This document shows, one piece after another, positions 29,422 through 38,233 of a stretch of 64,000 bases of DNA. Position 1 is the stretch's first letter, and the number at the start of each line of letters is the position of its first letter. Below the pieces are notes generated by a model that saw only the letters and a program-made list of their open reading frames with translations, did not search any database and was not told the DNA's origin. The stretch spans positions 17,670 to 81,669 of the forward strand of contig JAIMKV010000013.1 in assembly GCA_020692205.1 (NCBI GenBank), read 5' to 3'. Origin of the DNA: Myxosarcina sp. GA_180221_E-2-1-MAG-40_15. GTDB lineage: Bacteria > Cyanobacteriota > Cyanobacteriia > Cyanobacteriales > Xenococcaceae. The position numbers and the translations under genes were made by a program.

Positions 29422-30276
29422 TTATTTAGCAATATAAGGTAGAGCGGATTGATTAGTTATGGTTCGGATGCAATTAAGCGCATCAGTAAAATATGTTTTT
29501 AGTTTAATAGTTTTATTGCTTAAGGCGCGAATTAAAATACCGTTATTTGTCGGTAAAATTGTTGTAGCTACTTCGATGTTTTGAGAGTTGATTGATTTTA
29601 GATCTTCTAATTGTTGCGTAATTAACTGTAAATCAATATTGGGTAATATGGCGATCGCGTTACCAATAATCGGTAAAGACGCAAAAAGTTTATGGTCTTT
29701 AAATTTATTTTGCTTACCTTCTAAACGCATCGCATCAGTAAACAATAACTTGCCCGTTAAATTACTAACCTGGAGGCGATTGAAGTAATAGTTAAAATCA
29801 TAATATTCCCCTCTAGCTAGTCTACCTGGTAAGATAATTTCACTGAAGAAAAGTTTTGCTGTTGGGTGAAGCTGAATAACTGTATTTTGTTCTAAAACTG
29901 AATCTGTATAGAGAATAATCGGTTCTAGAACTAACTCTAAATTAGCATCAGCAGCAACAGTAATTTGATAATTCACCACTGCCTTAGTATCAATTTTTGG
30001 CATAGGATGCACTTTAGTTGCAGCCTGATCCGTAAGATATAAACTAGTATCAGATTCAAGCTGCAAAGCCAAATTTAATTTATCGCCAGCAAGTAAACCA
30101 GGTGAAGTATTAATTAAATAATGATAAGCTCGATTGGAGTTGACTCCTTCCAAACGAAAGGTTGAAGATAGACGCAAGGGATAAGTTGTATATTGATGCC
30201 AACAAACTGTTTGACCAGCTTGATCGCACCGCAGTTTTAACTCTAAATTATTTTGATATTTAATACCTGTTTTCAT
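29422..30276 (-). CDS. ureD: Urease accessory protein UreD
   Basis: UreD (UreH) is part of the apo-urease activation complex. The 284-residue protein has the family hallmarks PLRLSSTFR, YHYLINTSPGLLAGDKLNL, LTDQAATKVHPMP and FFSEIILPGRLARGEYYDF. The length is normal. It sits between ureG and ureE, 28 bases downstream of ureG. In many cyanobacteria ureD is the first gene of the set, but here it comes after ureG, an altered order. Confidence 0.9.
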   Translation of the reverse strand: MKTGIKYQNNLELKLRCDQAGQTVCWHQYTTYPLRLSSTFRLEGVNSNRAYHYLINTSPGLLAGDKLNLALQLESDTSLYLTDQAATKVHPMPKIDTKAVVNYQITVAADANLELVLEPIILYTDSVLEQNTVIQLHPTAKLFFSEIILPGRLARGEYYDFNYYFNRLQVSNLTGKLLFTDAMRLEGKQNKFKDHKLFASLPIIGNAIAILPNIDLQLITQQLEDLKSINSQNIEVATTILPTNNGILIRALSNKTIKLKTYFTDALNCIRTITNQSALPYIAK

Positions 30277-30304
30277 TCCTTACCACTAACTTGAAGGCAG
30301 ATTA

Positions 30305-30928
30305 TTAATAATTCGCCCCTACGTGAAATAAAACCGTTGCTAAAATAAAACTTTTAACTTGTTCCAAACCTTCTTTGGTTTTACAGTTAGTGTAGGCAAT
30401 GGGTTTTCCTCTGCGGTGTTGTGGTGCTTGCTGACGGATTAAATCCAAATTAGCACCAACATAGGGAGCAAGATCAATTTTATTAATCACCACTAGATCT
30501 GCCTGAATAAAACCTGGGCCATTTTTGCGCGGAATATCATCCCCTGCCCCCACATCAATCACAAAGATATAGGAATCAACCAAGTCATAGCTAAAGGTAG
30601 AAGCCAGATTATCCCCACCACTTTCAATAAAAATCAAGTCAAGTTGAGGATAAAGTAATTCTAGGTCTTTTACCGCTAACAAATTCATGGTGGGATCTTC
30701 TCGAATAGCCGTGTGGGGGCAGCTACCAGTTTCTACGCCAATAATTCTCTCTGGTGCGATCAACCCTTTACCTTTCAAACGATCCGCATCTTCGGTAGTC
30801 AATAAATCGTTAGTCACCACTGCAACTTCAATACCCTGCTGAGTTAGCATCGGGATTAAACACTCTAGTAATGCAGTTTTACCGCTACCTACGGGGCCAC
30901 CTATTCCTAATCGGGCAACATTTTTCAT
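30305..30928 (-). CDS. ureG: Urease accessory GTPase UreG
   Basis: UreG is a SIMIBI-class GTPase that powers nickel delivery to urease. The 207-residue protein begins with the P-loop [12 protein letters not shown] (11-22). It also has the Cys-Pro-His nickel site ([14 protein letters not shown]), [13 protein letters not shown] and the guanine-specificity motif [12 protein letters not shown]. All expected residues are present. It lies 66 bases downstream of ureB. Confidence 0.96.
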   Translation of the reverse strand: MKNVARLGIGGPVGSGKTALLECLIPMLTQQGIEVAVVTNDLLTTEDADRLKGKGLIAPERIIGVETGSCPHTAIREDPTMNLLAVKDLELLYPQLDLIFIESGGDNLASTFSYDLVDSYIFVIDVGAGDDIPRKNGPGFIQADLVVINKIDLAPYVGANLDLIRQQAPQHRRGKPIAYTNCKTKEGLEQVKSFILATVLFHVGANY

Positions 30929-30994
30929 TGAACATGAACATTATGAAAGATCATCATTTACTACTTCTGTACGAACCAAGCAGTGCCTTGCACT

Positions 30995-31300
30995 TCAAAG
31001 TTTTCCTTCAACTAAGCCATTAAAACCGTAAATTTCTCTGGTTCCAGCGATCGCAACTAAGGTGACTGTCTTTTCATCCCCTGGTTCAAATCTAACGGCT
31101 GTACCAGCGGGAATATCTAGGCGCATCCCTTTGGTAGCCTCACGCTCAAACTGTAGTGCAGCATTAACCTCAAAAAAATGAAAATGCGAACCGATTTGAA
31201 TTGGGCGATCGCCCGTATTGGCCACCTCAAGTTCTAAAGTTTCGCGATTAACATTTAATTCAATTGTCCCTGGTTGGGTAATTATCTCACCTGGAATCAT
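30995..31300 (-). CDS. ureB: Urease subunit beta
   Basis: This small structural subunit of urease is 101 residues long, normal for the separate bacterial form. Signature stretches are [37 protein letters not shown] and [17 protein letters not shown]. It lies 14 bases downstream of ureA. The third, catalytic subunit gene ureC would normally follow but does not. The next gene is ureG. Confidence 0.97.
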   Translation of the reverse strand: MIPGEIITQPGTIELNVNRETLELEVANTGDRPIQIGSHFHFFEVNAALQFEREATKGMRLDIPAGTAVRFEPGDEKTVTLVAIAGTREIYGFNGLVEGKL

Positions 31301-31314
31301 AATTTGATTACTGA

Positions 31315-31617
31315 TTACTGAATTGGGTTGTGTACCGTGACTAGTTTCGTGCCATCAGGAAAAGTAGCCTCTACCTGTACTTCGTGAATCATTTCGGCAA
31401 TACCTTCCATTACCTCATTGCGACTAAGTATTGTCGTTCCATAACTCATCAATTCAGCCACAGATCTTCCTTCTCTGGCACCCTCTAAAATAGCAGAGGA
31501 AATATAGGCTACTGCTTCAGGATAGTTTAATTTTAAACCTTTATTTTTACGCCGTTCGGCGAGTAATCCTACAGTAAAAATAGTTAACTTATCTTGTTCT
31601 TGGGGTGATAGCTGCAT
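31315..31617 (-). CDS. ureA: Urease subunit gamma
   Basis: The 100-residue gamma subunit of urease shows [37 protein letters not shown] and [21 protein letters not shown], all typical. It is the first gene of the set and probably follows the promoter in the 31618-32000 gap. I did not find a convincing NtcA site (GTA-N8-TAC) in that gap, although urease genes are often nitrogen-regulated in cyanobacteria. Confidence 0.97.
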   Translation of the reverse strand: MQLSPQEQDKLTIFTVGLLAERRKNKGLKLNYPEAVAYISSAILEGAREGRSVAELMSYGTTILSRNEVMEGIAEMIHEVQVEATFPDGTKLVTVHNPIQ

Positions 31618-32000
31618 TTCTATAATTTAATCGAACAACGAACAACTGGGAGTAGTTAGTTTTATATCCTACAGTTACAGGCTGCTTCAAGCTGCAAAAT
31701 CTAAGATTTTAATCATAAATGTTTGTTCTTTGATCCAGTCTCAATTAGTCAGAGATACTTAACTTAATATTTCTTCCCCAATAACAAACAAATAATAAAC
31801 ATCGTGTTGCAGGCTACAAAACCTAGAGAGATTTACAGTGCAACAGTTATAGCCATATATTATCAATGGCAATGATTTGTTTAGTGTCGATAGAATAAAT
31901 AAAATTAAAATCACAACAGCTTTAACCAAGCACCAAGCGTGATAACTTCCGCCAACATTGCCCTGGCTGCATCACTTAAAGCGATCGCTTCTTTAGAATC
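31618..32000. other. Divergent intergenic region, ureA and DUF6391-like gene
   Basis: 383 AT-rich bases with no credible open frame or RNA gene. They must hold the ureA promoter and that of the plus-strand gene. A HIP1 octamer lies just before the plus-strand start. No clear regulator site stands out. Confidence 0.4.
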
Positions 32001-32636
32001 ATGAACGATGCCACTTACGCCGACGCAAAATTTGATTTTCCTGATGTTTATCCCCACCAAGATGCCGAATTATTAGCACAGTTTGGCTTTATTCCTGGCT
32101 TAAAAGAGTTTTTGACCATCCGTCAGGTACACGCCTTAGAACACGCTACTGTCTGGATGTTAAGCGGGACGATTAATTCCCATCCCAGAACTAAGTTATC
32201 TACTAGCTATTTATCCGCCGATAACGAGACTATCGGCGGGTTGTCTACAGAAAAAGGATTCTATCTTTACGGTGAAATCGATCCGCTCAACTTAAGACGG
32301 GCAGTTAATTTAGCGTTGGCTCGTTTACAACAAGGAGAGTGGAATTTAGCGCTCCATCCTCGCTGTGGCACTAATTCATCTGTAGCAGCAATACTGACCG
32401 CAGGAATGGCAATTACAGCGCATTTTACCCTGCCGCGATCGCCCATACACCAAATTATGGGCATGGGATTAGCTGCCCTTACCGCCAACTATCTCGCCGC
32501 CGATCTTGGCATCTACGTCCAAAAATACATTACTACGGCAATTCCTTTTAATCTTAAGCTGGAAAAAATTACTAAAATAACTGATAAATCAGGAAATTCA
32601 GGTTATTTCGTGAGAATCAAGTGGATTAGCAACTAA
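32001..32636 (+). CDS. Conserved cyanobacterial membrane protein (DUF6391-like)
   Basis: A 211-residue protein with a HALEHATV motif at about 44-51 (FLTIRQVHALEHATVWML), where two histidines and a glutamate resemble a metal-binding site. The glycine- and alanine-rich middle has LALHPRCGTNSSVAAIL at about 117-133. There are probably two membrane helices after residue 125 (AAILTAGMAITAHFTL, IMGMGLAALTANYLAADLG). This matches the DUF6391 family as I remember it. The HxxEH arrangement hints at a metallo-enzyme, but no activity is established. Confidence 0.65.
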   Translation: MNDATYADAKFDFPDVYPHQDAELLAQFGFIPGLKEFLTIRQVHALEHATVWMLSGTINSHPRTKLSTSYLSADNETIGGLSTEKGFYLYGEIDPLNLRRAVNLALARLQQGEWNLALHPRCGTNSSVAAILTAGMAITAHFTLPRSPIHQIMGMGLAALTANYLAADLGIYVQKYITTAIPFNLKLEKITKITDKSGNSGYFVRIKWISN

Positions 32637-32661
32637 TTATTTTTTTGCCTCGGCCTTGCTT

Positions 32662-33651
32662 TTAGATCCCTGCGTGTCCTAAAGCAATACCGGTAAACAG
32701 CATACCAAAGACTAAGAAAGGTTGTGCGCTGGCTTGATACTTAACATCGTTTGCTAAAGGATCGCGGAGAAAATACATATCCTGAAACACGATTTGCGGA
32801 ATAACTAAGAGGAAAACAATAGTAGCGTAGAGATTTTCCTGAATTGCGACTAAATAGCCACTGATGCCGATTTGGAAAACGTCGATCGCAATAACGCAAA
32901 TCCAAGCAGCAGTAGTCACGCCAAACATTACAGGAAGAGATTTTAACCCCAAAGCGCGATCGCCTTCTACACTTTTGAAGTCGTTAACAATAGCAATTCC
33001 CAACCCAGCACAGCTATAAATCAAGGTCAGAATCACGATCGTCCAGTTCAAATCACCAAACAAAGCGTGACCAGTCCACCAGGGTAAAGCGATGTAGCTA
33101 GAACCCAAAGCATAAGTACCTAACCAACCATTTTGCTTGAGTTTTAACGGCGGTGCAGAGTAAATGTACGCTACAAAAGAACCACCCAAGGCAATACAAA
33201 AAATAGTCGGGAAATCATGACCCACTGCCCAATCCAAAGTATAAGCCAATGCCAATCCTGCAACCAGCAAAACCACAATCTGCGTCTTTACCTGTGGTAG
33301 AGAAATCGCTCCAGAAGGTATTGGCCGGTAGGGTTCGTTAATGGCATCAATTTCGCGATCGTAAAGTTCGTTGACGGTTTGAGTATAACCCGTCATCAAA
33401 GGCCCTGAAAGTAACATACAGGCTGCTGCTAGTAAGACATTTCCCAGCGTCCAGGTATAGTTGCCTGAAGAAGCTGCACCACAAATTACACCCCAAATCA
33501 GCGGAATCCAGGTGATCGGTTTCATTAGCTGCAACCTTATTTTCCAAAGAGCAGTTTCTCCTGAGGCTGCACCTTTCATCCCTAACAATTGACGAGTCTT
33601 AGAATTGCCTGAGTTATCAGGTTTATCTGGATTAGTTGTGGTATCAGACAT
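32662..33651 (-). CDS. chlG: Chlorophyll synthase ChlG
   Basis: ChlG adds the phytyl or geranylgeranyl tail to chlorophyllide in the thylakoid membrane, the last main step of chlorophyll a synthesis. The 329-residue protein is a UbiA-type prenyltransferase with about eight or nine membrane helices. Its two Asp-rich sites are NELYDREIDAINEPYRPIPS and NDFKSVEGDRALGLKSLPV. The N-terminal 40 residues are polar, as in other cyanobacterial ChlG proteins. Upstream on the same strand lie the Get3d-type ATPase and petP genes, so this is a photosynthetic-assembly neighbourhood. Confidence 0.96.
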   Translation of the reverse strand: MSDTTTNPDKPDNSGNSKTRQLLGMKGAASGETALWKIRLQLMKPITWIPLIWGVICGAASSGNYTWTLGNVLLAAACMLLSGPLMTGYTQTVNELYDREIDAINEPYRPIPSGAISLPQVKTQIVVLLVAGLALAYTLDWAVGHDFPTIFCIALGGSFVAYIYSAPPLKLKQNGWLGTYALGSSYIALPWWTGHALFGDLNWTIVILTLIYSCAGLGIAIVNDFKSVEGDRALGLKSLPVMFGVTTAAWICVIAIDVFQIGISGYLVAIQENLYATIVFLLVIPQIVFQDMYFLRDPLANDVKYQASAQPFLVFGMLFTGIALGHAGI

Positions 33652-33703
33652 GGTGATATTAAACGCTTGGTGTGAATCAGCTTAGTTAATCTTAAACGTT
33701 TTT

Positions 33704-33731
33704 TAGCTCTTAGCTTTTAGCTCTTAGCTAA
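33704..33731. repeat. Tandem heptamer repeat upstream of chlG
   Basis: Units TAGCTCT, TAGCTTT, TAGCTCT and TAGCTAA lie in the 124-base gap between the Get3d-type gene and chlG. They belong to the same seven-base family as the other tracts. Being between co-directional genes, they could separate or attenuate transcripts. Confidence 0.7.
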
Positions 33732-33775
33732 AAATTATCCATAAGCAAGAAGGACATCTTACTACTCATGCTTAC

Positions 33776-34870
33776 CTATCCCACCGTTACTTCCAAGTAA
33801 CCATTGGCAAATTTTGCACCAGTCACCGAACTACCGCGCCAGGCAGGAGGTAGGGTAATATTGCGTCTTTGATCTCCAGCCTCAATGGTAATTTCAGGAC
33901 CATATTGAGTTAGCTTGACATCTTTTTTGTCAAGTCCTGGGAGAAAAACCCTAATTTTGCGTTCTGAGATGACAAACTCAGTTGCTTGAGGTATGTCAAC
34001 GTCTACCATAGCTGGTAGTCCATCTATCAAAGGCTGCCAGTTAGCACCGTCGTATTTAGGCACAGAAATAACTTTCAAGGGAGCAAATTCAGTCGTTATC
34101 GAGTCTATAGCCTCTGCTTGAGTGACTAGAATTCCAGCAACACCCAAATTAACTTGTTGGGCGCTTCCCCAGAGATATTTTGCCGTTGCTATTGCTGCGG
34201 GGTCTGGAGTAGTTACTAGATAAGCAAAAACGTTGCCCTTGCTCAAGGCTGCTGTGCCTTCTTCTAGCATCTGAGTTGCAGGGTTATTAGTATTTCCTGA
34301 AATGTCGTTAGCTGTCCAGGATGTATTTAGTACGGCGCTGGTTATTGGCTGAACAAAAGGAGATAGAGTTTTCACAATATCCGATTCAGCAAAAATGCCG
34401 CGAAAGCGACGAAAATACCAGCTTAAGATCTCTGGCATGCCTAACATTCTGAGGGTGTCGATTCCTCCCGTACCATCATAAACAATTACGTCGTATCGAT
34501 CGCTTTGGTAATATTCGCGGATTGTGTTGAGAGCTAATGCTCGATCCATTCCTGGTAAAATACCTAACTCTTGACCATACACCTGTTTAAGAATTGGCGA
34601 TCGCAAATATTGGGCTTCTAGTTGCTTAACCTGTTCCCAGCTATTTTCTAACAAAACAGCAGAATTTAGTTGCATGGCGGCAAAATTAACGTCAATTTCC
34701 TGCGGTTCAGCAGTGGGAGTTACTCCCAATGCCATACCCAAAGCAGGACTAGAATCCTGAGCGAGCAAGAGAACTTTTTTGCCTTCTGTAGCTAGCTTTT
34801 TGGCAGTTGCGATCGCGCTGATGGTGCGACCCGTACCGCCTTTCCCCAAAAAGGTGACGATCAAGGACAT
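33776..34870 (-). CDS. Get3d-type ArsA/Get3 ATPase with C-terminal alpha-crystallin-like domain
   Basis: A 364-residue SIMIBI ATPase with a deviant P-loop GKGGTGRT at 9-16, where Arg replaces the usual Lys-before-Thr. Switch-like DGTGGIDTLRML comes later. The last 75 residues (ERKIRVFLPGLDKKDVKLT through YLEVTVG) form a beta-sandwich like small heat-shock proteins. Get3 with this added domain is the Get3d class of photosynthetic organisms, thought to handle hydrophobic cargo. Eukaryotic Get3 targets tail-anchored proteins, but the client here is unknown. It lies just upstream of chlG and downstream of petP. Confidence 0.85.
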   Translation of the reverse strand: MSLIVTFLGKGGTGRTISAIATAKKLATEGKKVLLLAQDSSPALGMALGVTPTAEPQEIDVNFAAMQLNSAVLLENSWEQVKQLEAQYLRSPILKQVYGQELGILPGMDRALALNTIREYYQSDRYDVIVYDGTGGIDTLRMLGMPEILSWYFRRFRGIFAESDIVKTLSPFVQPITSAVLNTSWTANDISGNTNNPATQMLEEGTAALSKGNVFAYLVTTPDPAAIATAKYLWGSAQQVNLGVAGILVTQAEAIDSITTEFAPLKVISVPKYDGANWQPLIDGLPAMVDVDIPQATEFVISERKIRVFLPGLDKKDVKLTQYGPEITIEAGDQRRNITLPPAWRGSSVTGAKFANGYLEVTVG

Positions 34871-34910
34871 ATTTAAAAATTTAGTCTGATATGGATTTAA
34901 TTTATTATGG

Positions 34911-35105
34911 CTAGTTTACGGGCTTAATTTCATCCTCAAAAAACCAAGTAGAGCTGCGGTCTTCAAATTGGACAACTACGCCAACCCCACTGCCATCGGT
35001 CATTCTATATCCTTTAATTGTGCCTACTTTACCTAATGTTCCCGCGACGTTTCTATTTACTCGATCTTTGATTCGATAAACTTTTACTTTTTGCCCGATT
35101 TCCAT
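34911..35105 (-). CDS. petP: Cytochrome b6f small subunit PetP-like (DUF2862)
   Basis: A small basic and beta-rich protein of 64 residues, starting MEIGQKVKVYRIKDRV and ending STWFFEDEIKPV. It matches the DUF2862 family, whose Synechocystis member is the peripheral PetP subunit of the cytochrome b6f complex. The frame stays open 13 codons further upstream (to 35144), but the ATG at 35103-35105 gives the normal length. The neighbours are a Get3d-type ATPase and chlG, both of photosynthetic-assembly interest. Confidence 0.75.
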   Translation of the reverse strand: MEIGQKVKVYRIKDRVNRNVAGTLGKVGTIKGYRMTDGSGVGVVVQFEDRSSTWFFEDEIKPVN

Positions 35106-35159
35106 TGCTGTCAATTTATGCTGAATTATAATGAGCCATCTCACAGTTTAAAGCAAAAT

Positions 35160-35214
35160 CTCCCTTCTTTGAAGCGAGGCAGCAGAGGCGGATGCGACTT
35201 GCTTGCCAAGGGAG
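35160..35214. repeat. Nested inverted-repeat element
   Basis: CTCCCTT (35160-35166) pairs with AAGGGAG (35208-35214). Inside it AAGCGAG (35172-35178) pairs with CTTGCTT (35198-35204) with one wobble, leaving a 19-base loop rich in GGCGGATGCG. It lies between the petP and ABC-permease starts, which are divergent. The architecture (outer stem, short spacers, inner stem) is like the elements at 18866 and 63957, but the sequence is different. Confidence 0.5.
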
Positions 35215-35400
35215 CTACTGAACCTTAATAACTGCAAGTCAGAGGTACTCAAAGATCGCATTAGAGATATTGCCATCTACTAGTAGTTGAGTTTATAGTT
35301 ACTGTCTAAATCAAGCAAAACTAAAAAACTCATTATCATTTTCTTGGCTACTTTTGACTACAATACGTCCCATAAGTAAAACTCAGAAAATAATCACTAT

Positions 35401-36207
35401 ATGGTGACATTAATTCCTAAAAATCTGCAAAATCGCGAATTATCTTGGTATCGCGAATTATTCATTGTTTTAATGCGGCGTAACTTAAAAAGAAGATATC
35501 GGGGGTCTTTTTTAGGTATCTACTGGTCTTTATTAAATCCTCTGGTAATGACAGCTCTGTATACGGCAATTTTTGGCACTACTTTTGCCCAATACTATAA
35601 TAACTCTGCTCTCAATTACGTCTTAGCTGCCTTTACTGGTTTAATAGTTATTAATTTCTTTTCTGCTTCCACAGCTCAAGCACTTGCTAGTGTAGTAGAA
35701 AACGGCGGCATAGTTAATAAAATTCGCTTACCATTATTTATTTTTCCTCTGTCTACTATTGGGGCTAATGTCTTTCAATTACTCATGGGTGCTTTTCCTT
35801 TACTGGCTTTAATTACCCTGATTATTTCTAAAAGCCCAATTAATGTAGTTGCTTTACTGTTGCCTATAATCGGTCTAGTTTTAGTTTGCACGGGAATTGG
35901 CATGTTAATGAGCGCGCTCTATGTATTTTTCCGTGACTTATCGTATTTTTATGAGTTACTGACCTTTTTATTGTGGATTAGCTCACCAATTTTTTATCCA
36001 GTTGACATTGTTCCTCAAGCTGTCAGCAGATTTTTAATTTTAAATCCGATCCTACCGATTATTGAAAGTATTCGTCAGATTTCTCTTTCTGGCGATTTAC
36101 CCGACTTGACTTTGATTGCTCACAGTTTAAGCAGTGGTCTAATTGTTCTAGTTATCGGGGCATTTGCTTTTGCTAATTGGCGTTCTCAATTTATGGATCT
36201 ACTATAA
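35401..36207 (+). CDS. ABC-2 polysaccharide exporter permease (Wzm/KpsM-like)
   Basis: A 268-residue permease with about six membrane helices and the N-terminal LKRRYRGSFLGIYWSLLNPL signature of ABC-2 O-antigen, capsule and teichoic-acid exporters. A second hallmark is WISSPIFYPVDIVP. The ATPase partner follows after 15 bases. Together they should move lipid-linked or polymer glycan across the inner membrane. No glycosyltransferase cluster lies beside it, so the glycan is unknown. Confidence 0.9.
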   Translation: MVTLIPKNLQNRELSWYRELFIVLMRRNLKRRYRGSFLGIYWSLLNPLVMTALYTAIFGTTFAQYYNNSALNYVLAAFTGLIVINFFSASTAQALASVVENGGIVNKIRLPLFIFPLSTIGANVFQLLMGAFPLLALITLIISKSPINVVALLLPIIGLVLVCTGIGMLMSALYVFFRDLSYFYELLTFLLWISSPIFYPVDIVPQAVSRFLILNPILPIIESIRQISLSGDLPDLTLIAHSLSSGLIVLVIGAFAFANWRSQFMDLL

Positions 36208-36222
36208 GAAATAAATTAAATA

Positions 36223-37017
36223 ATGCAAGAATCAATTAGATTAGACGAGGTATCTTTGTGGCGCAGAACTCAAGAAGAGTTCTCCTACGATCTTAAAAGA
36301 ACGTTGCTTTCTCTCTTGGAAGGTAAATATCGTCATCCAGCTAAAAAAATTGTTTTAGATAATATTAGCCTGACTATTGAGCGTGGAGAGAAGATTGGCA
36401 TTATTGGAGCTAATGGTTCGGGCAAATCTACTATGCTTAAGCTAATTTCGGGCATCCTCCAGCCTACCTCTGGCATAGTCAGGGTCAAAGGGAAAATTGC
36501 CCCCTTAATCGAACTTGGTGCAGGGTTTGACAGTGAACTAGCGGTGCTAGATAACATTATTCTCTACGGAGTAATGTTGGGCTATTCCCAAGCAGAAATG
36601 AAATCCCGAGTCAAATCTATCTTAGAATTTGCCGAATTGGAAAACTATGCTTTGGTACCTGTTAAAGGATTGTCTTCAGGGATGACTGCCCGTTTGGGAT
36701 TTGCGATCGCCACTGACGTAAAACCAGACATTCTGATTTTGGATGAAGTACTCTCTGTAGGAGATGTCAGCTTTAAAAACAAGTGTAGCCAAAGAATGGA
36801 AGAATTTTGGCAAGATCACGTTACCGTGCTGCTTGTTTCTCACTCGATGGAATTGATTCGCAAAAATTGCCACAAAACTATTTGGATGGAACAGGGACAA
36901 ATCAGAATGATTGGCACAGCTAAAAATGTAGTTAATGAGTACTTAAAATGTGTTGCTCCTCATGAATTGGCTCAAGCTCAATCAACAACGACTCAGGTTG
37001 AATCAGTGCAGTATTAA
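36223..37017 (+). CDS. ABC polysaccharide exporter ATPase (Wzt/KpsT-like)
   Basis: A 264-residue ATPase with Walker A GANGSGKST at 62-70, signature LSSGMTARLGFA and Walker B DILILDEVLSVGD. The N-terminal region before the ATP site (RTQEEFSYDLKRTLLSLLEGKYR) is the polar extension of Wzt/TagH-type proteins. The large C-terminal carbohydrate-binding domain of O-antigen Wzt is absent. It pairs with the permease immediately upstream. Confidence 0.93.
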   Translation: MQESIRLDEVSLWRRTQEEFSYDLKRTLLSLLEGKYRHPAKKIVLDNISLTIERGEKIGIIGANGSGKSTMLKLISGILQPTSGIVRVKGKIAPLIELGAGFDSELAVLDNIILYGVMLGYSQAEMKSRVKSILEFAELENYALVPVKGLSSGMTARLGFAIATDVKPDILILDEVLSVGDVSFKNKCSQRMEEFWQDHVTVLLVSHSMELIRKNCHKTIWMEQGQIRMIGTAKNVVNEYLKCVAPHELAQAQSTTTQVESVQY

Positions 37018-37108
37018 GCGCGATGTAAGTAAACACTTAAGATCTATAACTCAAGCTAAACTATTACAATAAATGTATAAAATATAGACAAAACATTTTT
37101 TAGATAGT

Positions 37109-38128
37109 ATGGCTGCTGCCGTTTTAATCAAAAACCTCCAAAAAAGCTATGGCGATGTCCAGGCGGTAAAGGACATTTCTTTTACCGTTGAGCCAGGCGA
37201 GATCTTTGGTCTATTAGGTCCAAACGGTGCGGGTAAAACCACCACGATTCGCTGTTTGTGTACTCTGGCGAAACCTGACCAGGGCAAAATTGAGGTGGGG
37301 GGAATTAGTGCGATCGCCTCGCCCAAAGCAGTAAGGCAAAGACTGGGTTATGTAGCTCAGGAAGTAGCGATCGATAAGGTTTTGACAGGAAGAGAATTAT
37401 TAAAGCTACAGGCCGCACTCTATCATCTACCTAAATCCATGATTGGCGATCGCATCGAGCAGCTAATCGAGGTGTTAGGACTCCAAGAATATGCTGACAA
37501 GAAAACAGGCACGTATTCTGGCGGGATTCGCAAACGTCTAGATTTAGCAGCAGGATTGCTACACCAGCCTGAAGTATTAGTTTTAGATGAGCCTACCGTC
37601 GGTCTAGATATTGAAAGTCGGATGGTAGTGTGGCAGTTTTTACAAGAGTTGCGAGCAGCAGGGACAACCGTACTAATTACCAGCCATTATCTACAAGAAA
37701 TTGATGCTCTAGCCGATCGCTTGGCAATTATTGATCGGGGGGTAGTAATTGCCGAAGGAACACCATCAGAACTAAAAGACAAGCTAGGGGGCGATCGGGT
37801 GACTTTACGCATTCGAGAATTTACCTCGGAAGAAGAAGCAGATCAAGCCAAGCATATTTTAGAATCTTTACCCTTTGTTGAAGAAGTAATTATTAATTCT
37901 GTTCAGGGCAATTCTCTTAACTTAATTGTCAAATCTGGACAGAGTTCACTCAGTAAAATTGAGCAGTCTTTGGCAGAAGTCGAGCTACCAACTTTTAGTC
38001 TGGCGCAGTCTCGCCCCAGCCTGGATGATGTATATCTGGCAGCAACAGGGCGAACCATCATGGATGCAGAATTAGCAGCAGCTAGCACTAGAGACTTGAA
38101 AAAAGAGCAAAAACAGCAAATGAAATAA
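37109..38128 (+). CDS. ABC transporter ATPase (DrrA-like)
   Basis: A 339-residue ABC ATPase with Walker A GPNGAGKTT at 37-45, signature YSGGIRKRLDLA and Walker B VLVLDEPTVGLD. It has the extended C-terminal domain of about 110 residues seen in DrrA-type drug exporters (IREFTSEEEADQAKHIL). The next gene is its likely permease partner, 105 bases downstream. A similar pair in antibiotic producers exports drugs. Here the substrate is unknown. Confidence 0.88.
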   Translation: MAAAVLIKNLQKSYGDVQAVKDISFTVEPGEIFGLLGPNGAGKTTTIRCLCTLAKPDQGKIEVGGISAIASPKAVRQRLGYVAQEVAIDKVLTGRELLKLQAALYHLPKSMIGDRIEQLIEVLGLQEYADKKTGTYSGGIRKRLDLAAGLLHQPEVLVLDEPTVGLDIESRMVVWQFLQELRAAGTTVLITSHYLQEIDALADRLAIIDRGVVIAEGTPSELKDKLGGDRVTLRIREFTSEEEADQAKHILESLPFVEEVIINSVQGNSLNLIVKSGQSSLSKIEQSLAEVELPTFSLAQSRPSLDDVYLAATGRTIMDAELAAASTRDLKKEQKQQMK

Positions 38129-38170
38129 TCGTTGTTTATTAATCAGCAAGATTTTTAATTGGTCTGCTCG

Positions 38171-38193
38171 TAGCTTTTAGCTATTAGCTTTTA
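38171..38193. repeat. Tandem heptamer repeat between ABC genes
   Basis: TAGCTTT, TAGCTAT and TAGCTTT follow one another in the 105-base gap between the DrrA-like and DrrB-like genes. Same family as the tract at 18996-19029. Confidence 0.7.
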
Positions 38194-38233
38194 AGATAAG
38201 TTAGTCTCCCACAATTCATTAGCATCAATAATT

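Noticed and set aside
31618..31720. NtcA site upstream of ureA
   Set aside because: Candidate GTA...TAC pairs have the wrong spacing or a mismatched half-site, so no regulatory site is claimed.
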